Assembly: GCA_023459355.1 (NCBI GenBank)
Contig: JAEWUM010000049.1
Coordinates: 1 to 64,000, forward strand
Source: Bacteroidota bacterium
GTDB lineage: Bacteria; Bacteroidota; Bacteroidia; Bacteroidales; Paludibacteraceae
Reading direction: 5' to 3'
Length of the DNA: 64,000 bases
Shown: positions 54,451 through 62,799 of the stretch, piece after piece
Position numbering within the stretch: position 1 is the first letter of the stretch
Layout: the number at the start of each line of letters is the position of its first letter
Translations under genes and position numbers: made by a program
Notes under the pieces: model-generated
Told to the model about the DNA's origin: nothing
The model's input: the letters and a program-made list of their open reading frames with translations, nothing else
The model's database searches: none

Positions 54451-56127
54451 ATGGAATTAGACTGGTTAATTTCTCTGTTCACGGAAGAAGGCATCGCGCA
54501 CACGATTTTACTCTATGCATTTGTTATCGCGATGGGTGTAATGATTGGAAAAGTGAAATTTTTCGGCGTTTCGCTGGGAGTTACTTTTGTATTATTTGTC
54601 GGCATTCTGGTCGGACATCTTGGCTTTAGCGCCAATCCTGAACTGATGCATTTCATGCGTGAATTCGGACTCATACTTTTTATATATTCTATCGGATTGC
54701 AGGTAGGACCGGGATTCTTTTCTTCCTTTAAGAAAGGCGGCATGCAACAAAACCTGCTGGCAGCAAGCGTTGTCTTGCTGGGAGTTGGTGTTACCATCGC
54801 ACTTTATTATATTTTTGCCGGTAGAATCCCCATGTCGATGTTTGTCGGGATCCTTTCGGGAGCAGTTACCAATACGCCTGGACTGGGAGCTGCTCAGGAA
54901 GCGCTCAGACAATTGTTTGATGCCGGACAAATTACTGAAATCCCGCAAATTGCCCTGGGTTATGCAGTCGCCTATCCACTTGGTGTAACCGGGATTATCT
55001 TCTCACTTATCATCATTCGTGTACTATTCAAAGTCAATATGGAAAAAGAACACGAGAAATTCAAAGAGAACAGCAGTTCTACTGAAGGAACAAAAATAAT
55101 GACATTGCAGATTCACTCCAAAGCTATTCACGGGAAGAATCTGGTACAGATACGTAAGTTAATCGGAAGACAATTTGTAATTTCGAGACTTTTTCACGAA
55201 GGTGAATACTCTATCCCGAAGGGTGAAACCGTATTACATAACAATGACATCGTATTAGTTGTAGCCGCCGAAGAGGATGCAGAAGCTGTAAAAGAGCTGT
55301 TAGGGGATGCCATTGAATATGACTGGAAAGAATCGGAAGTAAAAATGATTTCCCGCAGGATCGTGATTACCCGTGACATCATCAACGGGAAAACACTAGG
55401 TTCGTTGAGATTAAGAGCTCTGAATGTGAACTGCACGAGGGTAATCCGTTCGGGATTCGATTTATTTGCCAGCGAAGATCTTGTGTTACAGGTGGGTGAC
55501 CGCGTAGTGGTAGTTGGTTCTCCCGAATCAATCAAGCGAATAGAAGAGGTATTGGGAAATACGCTGAACCGCCTGAATGAACCTCATTTAATCACGCTTT
55601 TTATTGGTATTTTCCTGGGAATTATCTTCGGAAGTATCCCATTCTTCATCCCCGGTATGCCGATGCCGGTGAAACTGGGTTTAGCCGGCGGTCCGCTTGT
55701 AGTAGCCATTTTGTTGGGACGGTTCGGATTCAAATTAAAGCTCATCACCTATACAACCCAAAGTGCCAACCTGTTGCTGCGTGAAATCGGGATTACTTTA
55801 TTCCTTGCCAGTGTAGGTATTGCCTCGGGCGATAAATTTGTTGAAACGGTCGTACACGGTGACGGACTTTTATGGGTTGCCTGTGGTGTACTCATCACGA
55901 TGATTCCATTGCTGATCGTGGGTATCTTTGGCCGGAAAGTGATGAAAATGAACTATTTTACCCTGATGGGTTTGCTGGCTGGCAGTACTACCGATCCTCC
56001 TGCCCTTGCCTACGCCAATGCCACCGCCGGGAACGACGCTCCGGCAGTAGCTTATTCAACTGTGTATCCGCTTACCATGTTTTTACGGGTTATTCTGGCG
56101 CAGATACTGATACTGGCGTTTGTGTGA
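54451..56127 (+). CDS. YidE/AspT-family transporter with two TrkA-C domains
   Basis: A 558-residue inner-membrane transporter. ATG at 54451 (MELDWLISLFTEEGIAH) was chosen; an upstream in-frame TTG at 54439 has no support. Layout: about five membrane helices (residues 15-190), two RCK_C/TrkA_C domains (about 205-290 and 295-380; EGEYSIPKGETVLHNNDIVLVVA and DLFASEDLVLQVGDRVVVVG), and a second set of five helices. The motif GAVTNTPGLGAAQEAL and its partner GLLAGSTTDPPALAYANA are the two halves of the AspT-YidE-YbjL duplication. AspT itself exchanges aspartate for alanine; substrates of most relatives are unknown. It has its own consensus promoter. Confidence 0.92.
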   Translation: MELDWLISLFTEEGIAHTILLYAFVIAMGVMIGKVKFFGVSLGVTFVLFVGILVGHLGFSANPELMHFMREFGLILFIYSIGLQVGPGFFSSFKKGGMQQNLLAASVVLLGVGVTIALYYIFAGRIPMSMFVGILSGAVTNTPGLGAAQEALRQLFDAGQITEIPQIALGYAVAYPLGVTGIIFSLIIIRVLFKVNMEKEHEKFKENSSSTEGTKIMTLQIHSKAIHGKNLVQIRKLIGRQFVISRLFHEGEYSIPKGETVLHNNDIVLVVAAEEDAEAVKELLGDAIEYDWKESEVKMISRRIVITRDIINGKTLGSLRLRALNVNCTRVIRSGFDLFASEDLVLQVGDRVVVVGSPESIKRIEEVLGNTLNRLNEPHLITLFIGIFLGIIFGSIPFFIPGMPMPVKLGLAGGPLVVAILLGRFGFKLKLITYTTQSANLLLREIGITLFLASVGIASGDKFVETVVHGDGLLWVACGVLITMIPLLIVGIFGRKVMKMNYFTLMGLLAGSTTDPPALAYANATAGNDAPAVAYSTVYPLTMFLRVILAQILILAFV

Positions 56128-56133
56128 TGTTTA

Positions 56134-56274
56134 GGTCTACGGTCAACAGTCTACAGACTCTGATTATCAAACACCATTCTCTGGTTACTGCTTTCTTGTT
56201 CAGGTATAGAAGTCCGTAGACTGTTGACTGTAGACTGTAGACTGTAGACTGTTGACTGTAGACTGTTGACTATT
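56134..56274. repeat. Heptamer tracts between convergent transporter and LolA-like genes
   Basis: 56134-56161 holds four heptamers (GGTCTAC, GGTCAAC, AGTCTAC, AGACTCT) starting 7 bp after the transporter stop. 56212-56274 holds nine in one register (GTCCGTA, then GACTGTT or GACTGTA units, ending GACTATT) and covers the stop codon of the LolA-like gene (56270-56272). Confidence 0.9.
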
Positions 56275-57010
56275 TCAGAGACGATTTATTGAAAACACTT
56301 GCCGGAATCTTCTGGTCCAGTGTTATTTCCTGTATCATCATACGGGTTCCGCCGCCATTTTTCAACATATCTTTGTAGAGCATGGTCATTGGATACCAAC
56401 GCCCCTGTACCCTTTTCACATCACTGAATGTAATCTTTTTCAGAAGCTTGCCGCTTTTGGCAAACATTTCGACTTTTAAAGGAACAAACCTTTCCTGATC
56501 GACCCACATTTGCTGCGACTGATAATTTACATCCGGCTTGATGGCAGTAAGGGTGAGTATCCAGCATTTTCTGCCATCCACAACTTCTTCACCCGTCACA
56601 TTGGCTGCATATTGTTCCAGCAAGGGCGTGTCGTTCATCATATCTTCGTACGACATATCACTACCCATGACCGATTGTCGCAACATGTGCCCGGAAATCT
56701 GTATTACCCGGTCGGTTGAAGGGGAATAAATCCACAATTGACTTTCGAGTTTAAGCATCTTGGTACCTTTTTCTCTTGTAGGAGCCAGGTATTCGGTAAA
56801 TGCCCGTTCGTCGCCTTCGCTCCATGATTTGGATTCCATGGTGCGGGTTCCCCTCGCGGTACTTATTTCCATTTTAGCGGTAACAATGCGGGATTTGGCC
56901 GACATGTTGGCATCGATTTTATCCAGCAGGGTTTTGCCGGAGGGGTATGATTGCGCTGACAAGATGAAGGGGAAAAGGAGGAGGAATAATAAAGTTGGTT
57001 TCATACACAA
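56270..57010 (-). CDS. LolA-like outer-membrane lipoprotein-sorting family protein
   Basis: A 246-residue periplasmic protein with a signal peptide (MCMKPTLLFLLLFPFILSAQ). The core matches the LolA-like 'outer membrane lipoprotein-sorting protein' family: TAKMEISTARGTRTMESKSWSEGDERAFTEYLAPTREKGTKMLKLESQLWIYSPSTDRVIQISGHMLRQSVMGSDMSYEDMMND. Members form an incomplete beta-barrel for acylated cargo or lipids. It is the last gene of the TetR-OMP-ABC unit; a 526-bp repeat-rich gap separates it from the second permease. Likely role: carry lipid or lipoprotein between the ABC complex and the outer membrane (inference). Confidence 0.85.
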   Translation of the reverse strand: MCMKPTLLFLLLFPFILSAQSYPSGKTLLDKIDANMSAKSRIVTAKMEISTARGTRTMESKSWSEGDERAFTEYLAPTREKGTKMLKLESQLWIYSPSTDRVIQISGHMLRQSVMGSDMSYEDMMNDTPLLEQYAANVTGEEVVDGRKCWILTLTAIKPDVNYQSQQMWVDQERFVPLKVEMFAKSGKLLKKITFSDVKRVQGRWYPMTMLYKDMLKNGGGTRMMIQEITLDQKIPASVFNKSSLK

Positions 57011-57536
57011 AGTTGTTTGTTAGTATCAAGTTTTAAATCAAGTTATAATATATCTGGTACGTCTGGTCTGTCACTGAAGTAACTTGTATAAATCAAGTTA
57101 TAAATCAAGTTGTTTGATGGGGAAGGAGTATATCTCCTCATGCTTCTCACGCTCATCACTGAAGTTGCTTGTTAAAATCAAGTTAGGAATCAAGTTGGAT
57201 GGGTTCTGGTGGAACATCATCTCACTGAAGTAACTTGTATAAATCAAGTTATAAATCAAGTTGTTTGATGGGGAAGGAGTATATCTCCTCATGCTTCTCA
57301 CGCTCATCACTGAAGTTGATTGTTGGGAATCAAGTTGGGAATCAAGTTGGGGTATACTTGATTTGGAATATGATCTAATAACGCAATTGTATTTCATATA
57401 ATGATATAATTTCAGAACTTGATATATTAACCTGATTCCCAACAATCAACTTCAGTGAGAAGCGTAATCAACCGAATATCCCCAACCTGATTCCCAACTT
57501 GATTTTAACAAGCAACTTCAGTGAGATAGACCTGCA
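57011..57536. repeat. 526-bp intergenic region with direct and nested inverted repeats
   Basis: An exact 97-bp direct repeat occurs at 57071-57167 and 57222-57318 (period 151 bp). Both are built from units starting TCACTGAAGT and containing ATCAAGTT twice (units at 57071, 57156, 57222, 57307; remnants at 57025). Two units are inverted: 57431-57459 matches the unit at 57307, and 57481-57525 matches the unit at 57156, so the pairs are nested. No gene is credible here; the one long minus-strand frame merely translates the repeats. Confidence 0.9.
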
Positions 57537-58808
57537 CTACGCCTGCAACTCCTTGAACAAATTCGCTGTTTGCCTCTTATATATCCCGATTCCGGCAAGC
57601 ATCGCCCCGATTACGGTCGACAACACCCCGGGAATAAACCCGATATAATAAGTCGTTGTATTGATTTGCGCCCTGAAAACCGTTGGCATGATGATTGTCG
57701 AATCCTGAATCATGTCGCCGGCATCAATACCATGTTCCTGCATCAGGTAAGCAAAAAACAACCCGATGGCTATCCCTATGACCGAACCAAGCAATCCTAC
57801 CAATACGGCTTCTCCCACCAGTGAACGGTAAGTCTCGTGTTTGTTTTCGCCAATCGCGAGTCGCAATCCGAATTCGCCGTACCGGCGTAAACCGCCCAGC
57901 AAACCGGCATTCCACAAGACAATCGACATGGCAAAAACAAAAATCAGGATCACGATAAACTGCGCATTTTCAGCGTAGGTTATCATAAAGTCCATACCAT
58001 TGGTCATGCTCATCGGCATCATCGTCAGTGAGAACACATCCGCTTCATCCGTATTTTCAGCATTGAATTGATCGGCCACTGCATGCGCCCTGTCGTTTTC
58101 ATACGGAGCATCTTTAAAGAATCCAAGTATCTCTCCAGCGGCATCTTCCATGTTAAGCGCCATCCTCACATCCTCGATATCTGCATAAATCATCCCTTTA
58201 TCGAGCATGCTGATGCCAAAATGGAGGGTGCCGCAAACCGTGAAATTATACATGGCCATGTCGCCGTACATGGTACTTGAAATCAGGGTTACCGGATCAC
58301 CAAGTTGCAATTTCATTTTCTTGAAAAGCTCGTTCGAAATCAACACTTCGCCATTCTTCTCAGGGAAACGACCGTTAATGAGTTTTGGCTTTAAATCCAT
58401 GCGGATGATTTCATCTTCTGTCCCGAGCAGGTGAATACCGGCACCCGCCACGTTTCCCTGAGCACGGGTAGTTCCCATACTGTCAGGAGCATCCAGCAAA
58501 CCACCGAACATAATCCTGTCTGTCCATTCCATATCCGGATGAGCCGCATTCAATTGCTCTAAAATTTCATCAACACCCGTCATGGCATAATCATTCGGCA
58601 TTTGCGAAAGATTTTCCTTGTAGGCATTGGTCACCACTTTCACATGTCCGGAAGTAAATCGGGCAGCCGATTCGATGCTGTCATAAAACACGCCATTCAT
58701 ATACGCCTGCAGGAACACCGTCATCATCACGCCAATGGCTACAACGATGATGGGCAGCAGACTACGGCTTTTATCCCGGATTAAACCTTTGAATAAGAAT
58801 TTTATCAT
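57537..58808 (-). CDS. ABC transporter permease, FtsX/MacB type (second)
   Basis: A 423-residue inner-membrane protein: one N-terminal helix (SLLPIIVVAIGVMMTVFLQA), a large periplasmic MacB-type domain (about 45-275) and three C-terminal helices in the FtsX domain (FIVILIFVFAMSIVLWNAG, LVGEAVLVGLLGSVIGIAIG, and a last one near YYIGFIPGVLSTVIGAML). It pairs with the other permease (58915-60084) and the ATPase, as in LolCDE-like complexes that extract lipoproteins or lipids. The gene starts 107 bp after its partner's stop; a perfect 28-bp palindrome lies in that gap. Confidence 0.9.
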   Translation of the reverse strand: MIKFLFKGLIRDKSRSLLPIIVVAIGVMMTVFLQAYMNGVFYDSIESAARFTSGHVKVVTNAYKENLSQMPNDYAMTGVDEILEQLNAAHPDMEWTDRIMFGGLLDAPDSMGTTRAQGNVAGAGIHLLGTEDEIIRMDLKPKLINGRFPEKNGEVLISNELFKKMKLQLGDPVTLISSTMYGDMAMYNFTVCGTLHFGISMLDKGMIYADIEDVRMALNMEDAAGEILGFFKDAPYENDRAHAVADQFNAENTDEADVFSLTMMPMSMTNGMDFMITYAENAQFIVILIFVFAMSIVLWNAGLLGGLRRYGEFGLRLAIGENKHETYRSLVGEAVLVGLLGSVIGIAIGLFFAYLMQEHGIDAGDMIQDSTIIMPTVFRAQINTTTYYIGFIPGVLSTVIGAMLAGIGIYKRQTANLFKELQA

Positions 58809-58840
58809 GATGTTTTAATTTAATTGTTCGTTTGGCGTTT

Positions 58841-58868
58841 GTAGAGACGCGATTAATCGCGTCTCTAC
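58841..58868. repeat. Perfect 28-bp palindrome (GTAGAGACGCGATTAATCGC type)
   Basis: A fully self-complementary sequence beginning GTAGAGACGCGATT, in the gap between the two permease genes. A similar palindrome with central mismatches (GTAGAGACG and CGTCTCTAC arms) occurs at 60827-60855. This is a known style of interspersed palindromic repeat. Confidence 0.85.
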
Positions 58869-58871
58869 GTT

Positions 58872-58920
58872 TTCCGTTTTCCATTTTCCGCTTTCCGTTC
58901 TCCGCTCTCCGCTTCTACAA
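58872..58920. repeat. Heptamer tract over the first permease stop codon
   Basis: Seven heptamers in register: TTCCGTT, TTCCATT, TTCCGCT, TTCCGTT, CTCCGCT, CTCCGCT, TCTACAA. The permease stop codon (58915-58917) lies in the last unit. Confidence 0.88.
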
Positions 58921-60084
58921 CGCCTTCCCCCGTATCGCCTCGGTCGGGTTCATTTTTGCAATTTTTTTAGCGGGCAGGTAACTGACTACTGCTGTTACGA
59001 TAAAAATGAACAGCACCGTACCAATGACCAGCCCCGGTGAGATGACGGCATACATGGTATCTCCCATCGGGATGCCGAAATCAGCCGCTTCAACCGGGAA
59101 GGTAATGCCTTTTTCAACCATAAAATAGAACAGTGGCGCTCCCCAAACAGTACCGAATGCCAATGCCAGAATGGCGTAAAGCGAACCTTCCATGGTAAAG
59201 TGCCTAACCACCTGCTTGCGGGTCATACCCAAGGCAATCATGGTTCCTATTTCCTTTTGCCTGCGGAAAATCGACAAGGTCTGGGTGTCGAAAATGGCCA
59301 GCATCGCCAGCAGCAGAAATATCACATAAAACACACTGGTGCCGATTGATTTGGTCTTGACCATCAGCAAAGTCGCTTCCGTCAGCTTTTCTGTGCTTTT
59401 GAAATCCCATCCGGCAACATCAACAACTACTTTTTGCGGGGATTTAATCAGGATATTGGCACAGCCTTCGTTGAGCGTCATCGCCTGCAACCGGTCTAAT
59501 GGCAACCAAAGCGTACCCACATCAATTGCCGGAACCGTTGTTTTAAAAACGCCCACGATGCGGATGTCGGCAGCTTCGAAAGTACCGTTACGATCCCGCC
59601 AGCGGAGTGTCAGCACATCATTCAGCTTGAGTTTGGCCTGGCGGGCCATGTAAGCCCCCATGACCACCGGAATTTCATCCGTCACTTTATTCAGCGAGTC
59701 AGTCGGTATCTCGAGCAATTGCTGATCCGGCTGAATCCCTTTCAGCAGCACACCCTGCATGCGTCCGTCGGGATAAATTGTCCCCTGCGTGATCAGAATC
59801 GGCTCTATGAGGTGATTCTTGATATCAGTCACGAAAACTTCAGGAATTTGCATGGTACTGGAATCAAGAGTAAAAGGATCGTGCGGGTCGTATTTTTCCT
59901 GCCAGTACTGACCGTCGGCTATTTCCCAGCGAACAGCATCTTCTGTAGCCTGCTTGCTCCATCCCTGCAGGATTCCCTGCATGATGATGATCATCACAAA
60001 GGAAATGGAAAGCACGAAAACATTCAGCCAGGTTTTCAGTCCATTACCGATGAGACTTCTGAAAGCGGTTTTAATCAGCTTCAT
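58915..60084 (-). CDS. ABC transporter permease, FtsX/MacB type (first)
   Basis: A 389-residue permease. I chose the start at 60084 (MKLIKTAFRSLIGNGLKTWL), because the longer frame from 60111 would overlap the ATPase gene and has no hydrophobic start. One N-terminal helix (NVFVLSISFVMIIIMQG), a periplasmic domain (about 45-250), and three helices in the FtsX domain (YVIFLLLAMLAIFDTQTLS, YAILALAFGTVWGAPLF, VIGTVLFIFIVTAVVSY). It ends with the conserved ...PAKKIAKMNPTEAIRGKAL. It partners with the other permease and the ATPase. The stop is overlapped by a heptamer tract. Confidence 0.9.
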   Translation of the reverse strand: MKLIKTAFRSLIGNGLKTWLNVFVLSISFVMIIIMQGILQGWSKQATEDAVRWEIADGQYWQEKYDPHDPFTLDSSTMQIPEVFVTDIKNHLIEPILITQGTIYPDGRMQGVLLKGIQPDQQLLEIPTDSLNKVTDEIPVVMGAYMARQAKLKLNDVLTLRWRDRNGTFEAADIRIVGVFKTTVPAIDVGTLWLPLDRLQAMTLNEGCANILIKSPQKVVVDVAGWDFKSTEKLTEATLLMVKTKSIGTSVFYVIFLLLAMLAIFDTQTLSIFRRQKEIGTMIALGMTRKQVVRHFTMEGSLYAILALAFGTVWGAPLFYFMVEKGITFPVEAADFGIPMGDTMYAVISPGLVIGTVLFIFIVTAVVSYLPAKKIAKMNPTEAIRGKAL

Positions 60085-60091
60085 AAGGCAT

Positions 60092-60793
60092 TCATTTTGA
60101 AGGTTCTGCAATCAGTTCGTCAGCTACTACTTTCCCATCTTCCAGCCTGATGATGCGTTTGAGATAGGAGATTACTTTTTCGTCGTGGGTCGCGAACACG
60201 AAGCTGGTCTTCAATTCTTCATTGAGTTTCAGCATGGTTTGCAGGATGTTATGCGAATTCTTCGAATCTAAGTTGGCGGTGGGCTCATCGGCCAACACCA
60301 GACTCGGGCGTTTCACCATGGCACGGGCAATGGCTACACGCTGACATTCACCTCCCGAGAGCTGTGCCGGCCGGGATTTTACTTTATCGGTCAACCCCAC
60401 CCATTTCAGGGTTTCCATTACCCTTTCTTTGCGTTCTTCCGCGGTCATGTTTAGTAACAATAGTGGGAATTCCACATTTTCGAATACGGTATAAACCGGC
60501 AAGAGGTTATAACTCTGGAAGATAAAACCAAGTTCTTCTTTGCGAAGCTTGGCTGCCTCTTTGGGGGTTAGTTTACCAACTGAGCGTTGCAGCACCACCA
60601 CCTCACCGTCCGATGGCACATCCAATGAGCCGATGATATTCAGCAGGGTGGTTTTACCCGAACCGCTCGGTCCGACCAATCCGGCAAATTCACCTTCAGC
60701 AAATTGCAAACTGACATCCTTCAGGGCGGTGAAAAACCCTGTTCCAACGGGAAAATTCTTTGTCAGATTTTTTACATCAACGATTGTTTTCAT
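60092..60793 (-). CDS. ABC transporter ATPase, LolD/MacB type
   Basis: A 233-residue ATPase. Walker A GPSGSGKTTLL, Q-loop FIFQSYNLLPVYTVFENVEFPLLL, signature LSGGECQRVAIARA, Walker B LVLADEPTANLD and switch His in FVFATHDEKV are all intact. Sequence length and the YNLLPVYTV style fit the MacB/LolD/FtsE group. It drives the two FtsX-type permeases whose genes follow (the first starts 7 bp after its stop). With the TetR regulator, outer-membrane barrel and LolA-like protein it forms one predicted envelope transport unit. Confidence 0.95.
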   Translation of the reverse strand: MKTIVDVKNLTKNFPVGTGFFTALKDVSLQFAEGEFAGLVGPSGSGKTTLLNIIGSLDVPSDGEVVVLQRSVGKLTPKEAAKLRKEELGFIFQSYNLLPVYTVFENVEFPLLLLNMTAEERKERVMETLKWVGLTDKVKSRPAQLSGGECQRVAIARAMVKRPSLVLADEPTANLDSKNSHNILQTMLKLNEELKTSFVFATHDEKVISYLKRIIRLEDGKVVADELIAEPSK

Positions 60794-60826
60794 ATTATTT
60801 ATTTTGTCAGCGTTTTGTATCCGATG

Positions 60827-60855
60827 GTAGAGACGTGCTAATAGCGCGTCTCTAC
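60827..60855. repeat. Imperfect palindrome of the GTAGAGACG family
   Basis: Arms GTAGAGACG and CGTCTCTAC enclose GCTAATAGC-like sequence. It lies between the outer-membrane barrel gene and the ATPase gene. See the perfect copy at 58841-58868. Confidence 0.7.
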
Positions 60856-60877
60856 TGACGCATCATTTATATTTACG

Positions 60878-62044
60878 TTAAAAATAAAAACTGGCCATTA
60901 CCTGCACCCCCTTGCCTGCAAATAAATTCCGGCCTTGCGTTTGTAAAACCGGCAGGTTATAATTCACAGGATTCCAGTATGCCATCAGGTACAGCGATAT
61001 ATTATCGTATGTACGACTCCAGGTCAGATAATTGAGCCACATGCTGTTTGCTCCGGCAGGTAGAAAAAACACCATACCCGACAGATTATCCAACAACGAA
61101 ACCGGATAAGTCAGCATACTACCCACTAACTGCGCGCTTGCTCCGCCTGCAAACAACTTATCGCCTGTGTGATAGCGGAAATACTCCAGCGTAACCCCCA
61201 ATCCGTTCCCTATCGGCAGCGTATAGTCGGCACCTACATTCAGCATATCCGTTTTTGTTGGCATGCTCAGGTTGTTCTCCTGTAATAAGCTAATACTCGA
61301 CTCGAACCACACCCCGATTTCGACATCCCATTTCCCGTTCAACCCGATGCGGTTCTCAGCTAATTCGACTGAAGGAAAAGGCAAATCATACAGATTATGA
61401 TCCGACTGCAAGGTACGATGATGATAACTTAACCCCACCTCACCCGGACCGGCCGGATGCTCAATTCGTCCTCCGATTTCCGGTTTCCATCGTGAGGATC
61501 CAAACAATTCATAACCCTTTGGTTTCTCATTGCCGAGCATACTCCATAACCAGATATTCGCATTGTTCTCAAAATAATACTTCCCTAACATTGCATATAC
61601 ACCATCAGTCAGTTGAAGCGGGTCACGCACATCCATGCCATCGAACCACATCAGTGGACGAAACATTTTTGCCGAGCCGAAATTTATCTTTTGCAGTCCG
61701 GCACGAATCTCGAATTGATCATTTGCGTACCTGCCCCAAATACGATAAGGTTTAATTTGTCCGGTGGTGTCCACTAAATTTCCCTTTTCATAAGTAAGAC
61801 TACCATTAATATTCAACGATGCTTCAAAATCGACATAAGATTGTTTTTTTAAATCAAATTTCCCGGTCAGGGTCGGCACAAACCGGCCTCCGGGTTGTAT
61901 AACAAAAGGGTTTTCAAACTGAGCAGTTGTCCAAAGCACCATCTGACCATTAAATGCAACACCAGCTTTATCTTCTGCTGAAAGCAAAAGTATACCTGTG
62001 CAAAATAACAATCCTATTAGTGTCGACTTAGTTTTCATCGTCAT
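60878..62044 (-). CDS. Outer-membrane beta-barrel protein of the ABC unit
   Basis: A 388-residue exported protein: signal peptide (STLIGLLFCTGILLLSAE) followed by many short amphipathic strands (for example FEIRAGLQKINFGSAKMFRPLMWFDGMDVRDPLQLTDGVYAMLGKYYF) and a terminal QVMASFYF, typical of a barrel C-terminus. The AGLQKINFG and RPLMWFDG pattern recalls porin-like DUF1302/alginate-export-like barrels; the exact family is not certain. The TetR stop and this start overlap as TAATG on the coding strand, so they are translationally coupled. Likely the outer-membrane element of the ABC/LolA-like system. Confidence 0.75.
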   Translation of the reverse strand: MTMKTKSTLIGLLFCTGILLLSAEDKAGVAFNGQMVLWTTAQFENPFVIQPGGRFVPTLTGKFDLKKQSYVDFEASLNINGSLTYEKGNLVDTTGQIKPYRIWGRYANDQFEIRAGLQKINFGSAKMFRPLMWFDGMDVRDPLQLTDGVYAMLGKYYFENNANIWLWSMLGNEKPKGYELFGSSRWKPEIGGRIEHPAGPGEVGLSYHHRTLQSDHNLYDLPFPSVELAENRIGLNGKWDVEIGVWFESSISLLQENNLSMPTKTDMLNVGADYTLPIGNGLGVTLEYFRYHTGDKLFAGGASAQLVGSMLTYPVSLLDNLSGMVFFLPAGANSMWLNYLTWSRTYDNISLYLMAYWNPVNYNLPVLQTQGRNLFAGKGVQVMASFYF

Positions 62045-62625
62045 TAATCATTAAGCACCTTTTCAACCGGCATGATACCATAAACCAATACCTGTGTCAC
62101 CTGCTTCACCAATTCTTCGGCGCTGCCAAACATCATCATGGCTTCCGGAGCTTTCAGTATGTCCGACATTTTACCATAGAACCACAACACGAAATTCAGA
62201 TTCAAATCGGCATTCATTTCTCCCGTGCGCTGACCATCCTTCAGAAAATTCATCAACAACAGCATCGACTCCTGCATCATATTTTTCCAGTACTCCATAA
62301 TTTCAGTTGCAGTCGGATCAAAAATATCAACAATAAATTCCATTGAAATACTTTTACTGAATTCAAACTTGAGTTCCATCGCCTTACTCATTTTCTCAGC
62401 AAAACTTCCTGGTCCGTCAATTAATACACGGAAATCCTGCAAACTCTGTTTCGAAATTTCATCTACAATATACAATACCAACGCGTTCTTGTTTTCATAA
62501 AAAGTATAGTACGTTTTTCGGCTTACGTGGGCTTTTCTGCATATCTCATCAACCGTAACTTTCTTAAAACCATATTTTAAGAAAAGCTCTTTTGCTACCT
62601 GTTCAATCTTTTGTTTTTTAGTCAT
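62044..62625 (-). CDS. TetR-family regulator
   Basis: A 193-residue transcriptional regulator. The N-terminal HTH is clear: KKQKIEQVAKELFLKYGFKKVTVDEICRKAHVSRKTYYTFYENKNALV. The rest is an all-helical ligand-binding region with no recognised pocket motif. It heads the operon for the barrel, ATPase, permeases and LolA-like protein, so autoregulation of an envelope-transport unit in response to a small ligand is likely. A GTTACATAT inverted repeat overlaps its own promoter (62651-62690). Confidence 0.92.
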   Translation of the reverse strand: MTKKQKIEQVAKELFLKYGFKKVTVDEICRKAHVSRKTYYTFYENKNALVLYIVDEISKQSLQDFRVLIDGPGSFAEKMSKAMELKFEFSKSISMEFIVDIFDPTATEIMEYWKNMMQESMLLLMNFLKDGQRTGEMNADLNLNFVLWFYGKMSDILKAPEAMMMFGSAEELVKQVTQVLVYGIMPVEKVLND

Positions 62626-62650
62626 CGCAATAAAAGTAACATTTTAGCCT

Positions 62651-62690
62651 CAAAGTTACATATTTTGTTTACTTAACAACTATATGTAAC
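62651..62690 (-). promoter_or_regulatory. TetR promoter with overlapping inverted-repeat operator candidate
   Basis: On the minus strand TAACTTTG (62651-62658) fits TAnnTTTG; a TTG rather than TTTG lies 18-19 bp above it. An inverted repeat, GTTACATAT (62655-62663) and ATATGTAAC (62682-62690), overlaps the promoter, as expected for TetR autorepression. The predicted leader is about 22 nt. Confidence 0.65.
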
Positions 62691-62775
62691 CCTTAAACCT
62701 TAATATTTAACTTTTATTTAACACTTCTAATGAATCATTCTATACCTGAATCAAATTTGAACCGCCAAGTTTCGG

Positions 62776-62783
62776 TATTTTTG
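62776..62783 (+). promoter_or_regulatory. -7 element above recX
   Basis: TATTTTTG fits TAnnTTTG. The nearest TTTG (62756-62759) is only 16 bp above, shorter than the usual 19, so the promoter call is weak. The leader would be about 12 nt. Confidence 0.4.
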
Positions 62784-62799
62784 CGAAAACTCTTTACAT

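Noticed and set aside
57098..57445. 115-codon open frame on the minus strand in the repeat region
   Set aside because: It translates the 97-bp repeats and inverted units, has repeated low-complexity peptide, no start context and no family resemblance.
57071..57525. Possible CRISPR array
   Set aside because: Repeats vary in length, are partly inverted, contain internal repeats and have no uniform spacers or cas genes.
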